Shown here: piece after piece, positions 25,131 to 27,631 of the stretch
Position numbering within the stretch: the first letter of the stretch is position 1
Layout of the letters: each line of letters begins with the position of its first letter
Source of the DNA: Sphacelaria rigidula
Lineage: Eukaryota > Phaeophyceae > Sphacelariales
Assembly: GCA_964200075.2 (NCBI GenBank)
Contig: CAXNAA020000113.1
Coordinates: 1-27,631, forward strand
Direction: 5' to 3'
Length of the DNA: 27,631 nucleotides
Made by a program: the position numbers and the translations under genes
The notes under the pieces: generated by a model
Told to the model about the DNA's origin: nothing
Databases searched by the model: none
The model's input: the letters and a program-made list of their open reading frames with translations, nothing else

Positions 25131-25931
25131 ACTCGACTTCACTGGATCGTACCGCCGCGACTTCGTCTTCACCGCGGACGCCCCAGGTTTTAGCTGAACA
25201 TGCATGGGCTCCATGCGCGCAGGGGGATCACCCGGCAGCGCACGACTAAACGCGTTGACGCGGCGATGTAATATGCCGCTCAGGCGCTCCGCTTTTGAGA
25301 CGCTGAGGCCTTTCATCGTAGCATCCGTCATGCTCTCCTCCAGTGCGACCTTCCGAGCGGCCTCCTCTTCCGCCGGAACCATATCCATCTCCCGGCCGTG
25401 CTCTACCGCGCGTTTCACCACCGCATCCCGCTCCTCGGTCACCTGCTCCGCAGCCTCCTGAAAAGCATCTACCGGCAAGCTCACGCGACGACTGCCCAAA
25501 AAAGCGGGCGTCTCCAAGCGTGGACCAGGCGGAGACATCCGCGTCTTCACGGAGTCCCACAACCGCCGAGCGTCGACTCCAAGATCCTGAAGCGTCGGCA
25601 ACCCCAGAAGAATGACACCATCCGACCTCGGCATGATTGCAAACGAGATCAGAGGCAACGGCGCCGGCCCTAAGGCAGTCGTGAAAGTCAGCTGCAGCGG
25701 AACAGTACGCTCTGTGACGTAAACATGCTGACCCGACGCAGTGACGATCTGCCGCGCCCCGAGCGAAAACGGGATGCGTAGTGGCACACTCGGAAGAAGA
25801 CGCTCCAACGTCTCTACAACCTGTACCGACAGGCTAACATGACTCGTCAAGTGGGCGCCAGAATCCCACTTAGCCCGAACCGCAATGGCTCCACGCTCCC
25901 GTTGATTTGAAAGACACAGCTCCGCAGGAAT
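25131..25931 (-). pseudogene. Retropepsin-like protease and connector (pol remnant)
   Basis: The frame after the TGA at 25932-25934 reads through VRAKWDSGAHLTSHVSLSV, where DSGA is the aspartic-protease active-site motif, and GVILLGLPTLQDLGVD, the second retropepsin signature (ILG-like). It continues through a helical connector to VQLKPGASAVKTKSRRYDP, the usual lead-in to RT, before the TAG at 25128. The protease itself looks complete (about 100 residues). Upstream of 25932 the same frame stays open to about 26110 (FEPAGASSPAPLAQPW), indicating that it was once fused with gag through a frameshift. Confidence 0.8.
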
Positions 25932-25951
25932 TCATCTGTCCGCAAACTCCA

Positions 25952-26286
25952 CTAGCACTTCACTCGCCGACCGATGCGCCGCAAATCCCATTTGACGCCA
26001 CGGCTGCGCAAGCGGCGCAGGCGAAGACGCCCCAGCAGGTTCGAACGGCACCGCCGGCGTGTACGACTCCAGCCAGCAGACCAAGAATTTGGCGAACCTC
26101 CGACCAGCGCATCAGCAGGCGTCGCGCCTGGCGCTGCTGCCGGTGTCGCCACCAGTATCGCGACCATCGGCGCCAGTGCAGTGTTCGACACTGTAGAAGT
26201 CGTTCACACCTGCACCGCCCGTTGCGGAGCAGCAGCATCCACAGCAACGCCGGACCCAGAACCAGACCCATGCTGACGCCTCTGCC

Positions 26287-26329
<43 letters not shown>

Positions 26330-26824
26330 AAAACTCGACTGCGACCCTCCACCGCCGGAGGATCCGCCGCCGCCACCACCCTCTTTACCTCGTCTTTTGC
26401 CCTTGTGCTGACGATGCTGATGGCGCGCGGCATGAGACTGCCCAGACTCTCCACTGGAAGACGTTGGGCAATCGCGCGCGTAATGGCCGACCTGGCCTCA
26501 ACAGTGGCAAGTGCCCGCCGCGTGCCCAGCATGATTGTTGATCGCCGCAACCAATTGCGGCAAGGTTATTGTGCTCTTTTCATGTTCCACACGCGCAAAC
26601 ACCCTTTGCACATAGGTCGGTACTTGTTGAGTCATCGACACTACCTCGTATTGCACTGCACCCCCTGCGTTAGCGTGCTCCACACGCTTCTCGTACTCCA
26701 AGAACTTCGTATAAAAAGTGCGAGATGCACTCTTTGAGTATCTATCCCCGTATTGGGGAGGTCGCAACTTTTCCCGCATAACCACGGGCGTGACGCTGGA
26801 CGTACTACGCGAACCGGTCGCCAT
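25952..26824 (-). pseudogene. gag-like ORF with broken CCHC zinc knuckle and polyglutamine run
   Basis: Starts ATG at 26824 (MATGSRSTSSVTPVVMREKL). About 109 codons precede a TGA at 26498-26500, which falls on the fourth position of the knuckle: CHC, stop, GQVGHYARDCP. This is exactly where the second zinc-binding Cys of C-x2-C-x4-H-x4-C belongs. The frame then continues through a Ser/Gly-rich region and 14 glutamines from (CTG)14 on the plus strand (26288-26329), meets another TGA at 26204-26206, and ends near 25952. The capsid part is far shorter than a normal gag, suggesting an internal deletion. A frameshift around 26100-26200 separates it from the protease frame. Confidence 0.75.
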
Positions 26825-27207
26825 AGCTGCAACCGGCTACTTGTGAATGTTTCACAGGCCAGCGGACTTTCGCGAGTTGCACACTTCCTTGCTTCGCCGC
26901 CGCACCACACAGTCGTAGGAGCCTCCAAACTTCCGCTGCACGTAGCTTCAGCAAGTCTCTAGTCTGGATCAATCACAGGTATGCCGCCTGTCTGCAGCTA
27001 CCATCAGCTTGAACCCCCTCCACGCGTTCGTGATGCTTCAGGTTGTCCCCAGCCGCCAGACCCTCCGCCGAAATCCTTCCAGCAGGTTTTGCTAGGTACT
27101 GTTTCTAGCACTAACACTAATATCAATATTGTGACGCCAGCCAGAGAAAGAACTCGTGGATCACTGCTGTTGAGGGACTCCCCAGTCTTACTGGCCTCAG
27201 TTTCAGT
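26825..27207 (-). other. Retrotransposon leader (between 5' LTR and gag)
   Basis: About 380 bases with no supported frame. The primer-binding site should lie just inside the LTR at 27207, where the minus strand reads ACTGAAACTGAGG. No standard TGG-initiated tRNA complement is recognisable there, so the primer tRNA is unknown or the site has decayed. Confidence 0.5.
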
Positions 27208-27398
27208 TGTTAGACCTAACAACATTCTCATTATCATGGAGTGCCCTACCAAGCACCAACCTTCTAGACACGCCGGGTGTCATCCCCGCGTCGCAGTCAT
27301 TATCCAGAATCCTCCCAGAATCCTCCAGAATCCCCGTGCCTCCAGTCATTATCCGGATCATCACTACCAATTCAACGTAACGGTGTAGTATCGTCACA
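27208..27398 (-). repeat. 5' LTR of the retrotransposon
   Basis: Pairs with 22637-22820. On the minus strand it begins TGTGACGATACTACACCG and ends GTTGTTAGGTCTAACA, with TG...CA termini. It is about 8 bases longer at its 3' end than the partner copy. The promoter and transcription start should lie here; no clear TATA box was identified. Confidence 0.85.
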
Positions 27399-27631
27399 GG
27401 TTCGAGTTTTAAGGTGAAGGTTCAAGTTGAAACTCGAAAATCCAACTTTCGAGACGAACCTTCAAGCCACACGCTCAGCTAGAAGGTTCCACTGGGTTCG
27501 ACTTGAGAGGTAGGCCTTCACTGGAATCTTGAGCTTTCGAGTTGAAGGTTCGACGATCGAGTTGTACCTTCCACTTTTAATTTCAACGGTCGATCTTTAG
27601 GTTGGAATCATGGTACGATAAGGGAGAGGGG
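27399..27631. repeat. Degenerate repeat array of GGTTCGAGTT-like words, both orientations
   Basis: Variants of GAAGGTTCGAGTT occur forward (27399, 27417, 27480, 27542) and inverted (CTTTCGAGACGAACCTTC around 27447, GTACCTTCCACTT around 27565) across the last 230 bases, starting directly after the retrotransposon LTR. The spacing is irregular and no gene is visible. The array continues to the window edge, so its full size is unknown. Confidence 0.6.

Larger units (their letters stand above)
22637..27398 (-). mobile_element. Degraded Ty3/gypsy-like (chromovirus-type) LTR retrotransposon, RT core deleted
   Basis: About 4.76 kb bounded by two direct LTR copies, with coding order on the minus strand gag (zinc knuckle), protease, RT stub, RNase H, integrase, chromodomain-like tail. 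The RT-RNaseH-INT order and the chromo-like C terminus place it in Ty3/gypsy rather than Ty1/copia, where integrase precedes RT. At least five in-frame stops, two frameshifts, loss of the RT palm and substituted integrase catalytic residues show it is inactive. No matching target-site duplication was seen next to the LTR ends (TTCTA before the left copy, GGTTC after the right), so the ends may be eroded or rearranged. Confidence 0.88.

Noticed and set aside
22600-27420. Target-site duplication and tRNA primer-binding site of the retrotransposon
   Set aside because: The bases flanking the two LTR copies do not match and no standard tRNA complement was readable next to the 5' LTR.

Overview
The window is nuclear DNA of a eukaryote. 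Genes are cut by 65-1700 nt spliceosomal introns, coding DNA is GC-rich with Gly/Ala/Ser/Glu homopolymer inserts, introns contain homopolymer C/G runs, and there is one scaffold gap of 10 N. The style resembles a brown alga (Ectocarpus-like stramenopile). That is an inference from general features, not from a marker gene.

Layout. (1) 1-2420: no convincing coding sequence. It holds a ~900 bp imperfect inverted-repeat structure (about 1013-1945) and a small tandem duplication. (2) 2421-17771, plus strand: one very large BEACH-domain gene, resolved here into nine exons whose reading phases all agree (about 3,285 codons). It contains a neurobeachin-type armadillo/DUF4704 region, a PH-BEACH domain, a complete BEACH domain and C-terminal WD40 blades. 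The first visible exon starts inside a conserved domain at a good splice acceptor, so the gene probably begins upstream of the window. One intron (14329-14707) starts with GC instead of GT. Three introns carry repeats: a GTAC-rich tract, a ~41 bp minisatellite built on a palindromic core, and a C/G-run gap. (3) 17772-19192: 3' flank with a G-quadruplex-like run. (4) 19193 to about 22205, minus strand: an unrecognised disordered, coiled-coil protein for which a three-exon model fits. Its large intron holds a broken plus-strand ORF. (5) 22637-27398: a degraded LTR retrotransposon on the minus strand with ~185 bp LTRs. It shows gag with a zinc knuckle, a retropepsin with DSGA, RNase H, an HHCC/DDE integrase and a chromodomain-like tail. 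The reverse-transcriptase core is missing, two of the three integrase catalytic acids are substituted, and there are several stops and frameshifts, so this copy cannot be autonomous. (6) 27399-27631: a degenerate array of GGTTCGAGTT-like words in both orientations.

The two host genes converge on 17772-19192 and nothing links their functions. The BEACH protein is predicted to be a cytosolic membrane-trafficking scaffold. I saw no operon, CRISPR, rRNA or tRNA, and no convincing new multi-gene system. The most unusual items are the long inverted-repeat element, the intronic palindromic minisatellite, the GC-AG intron inside the BEACH domain, and the retroelement with a cleanly excised RT core.
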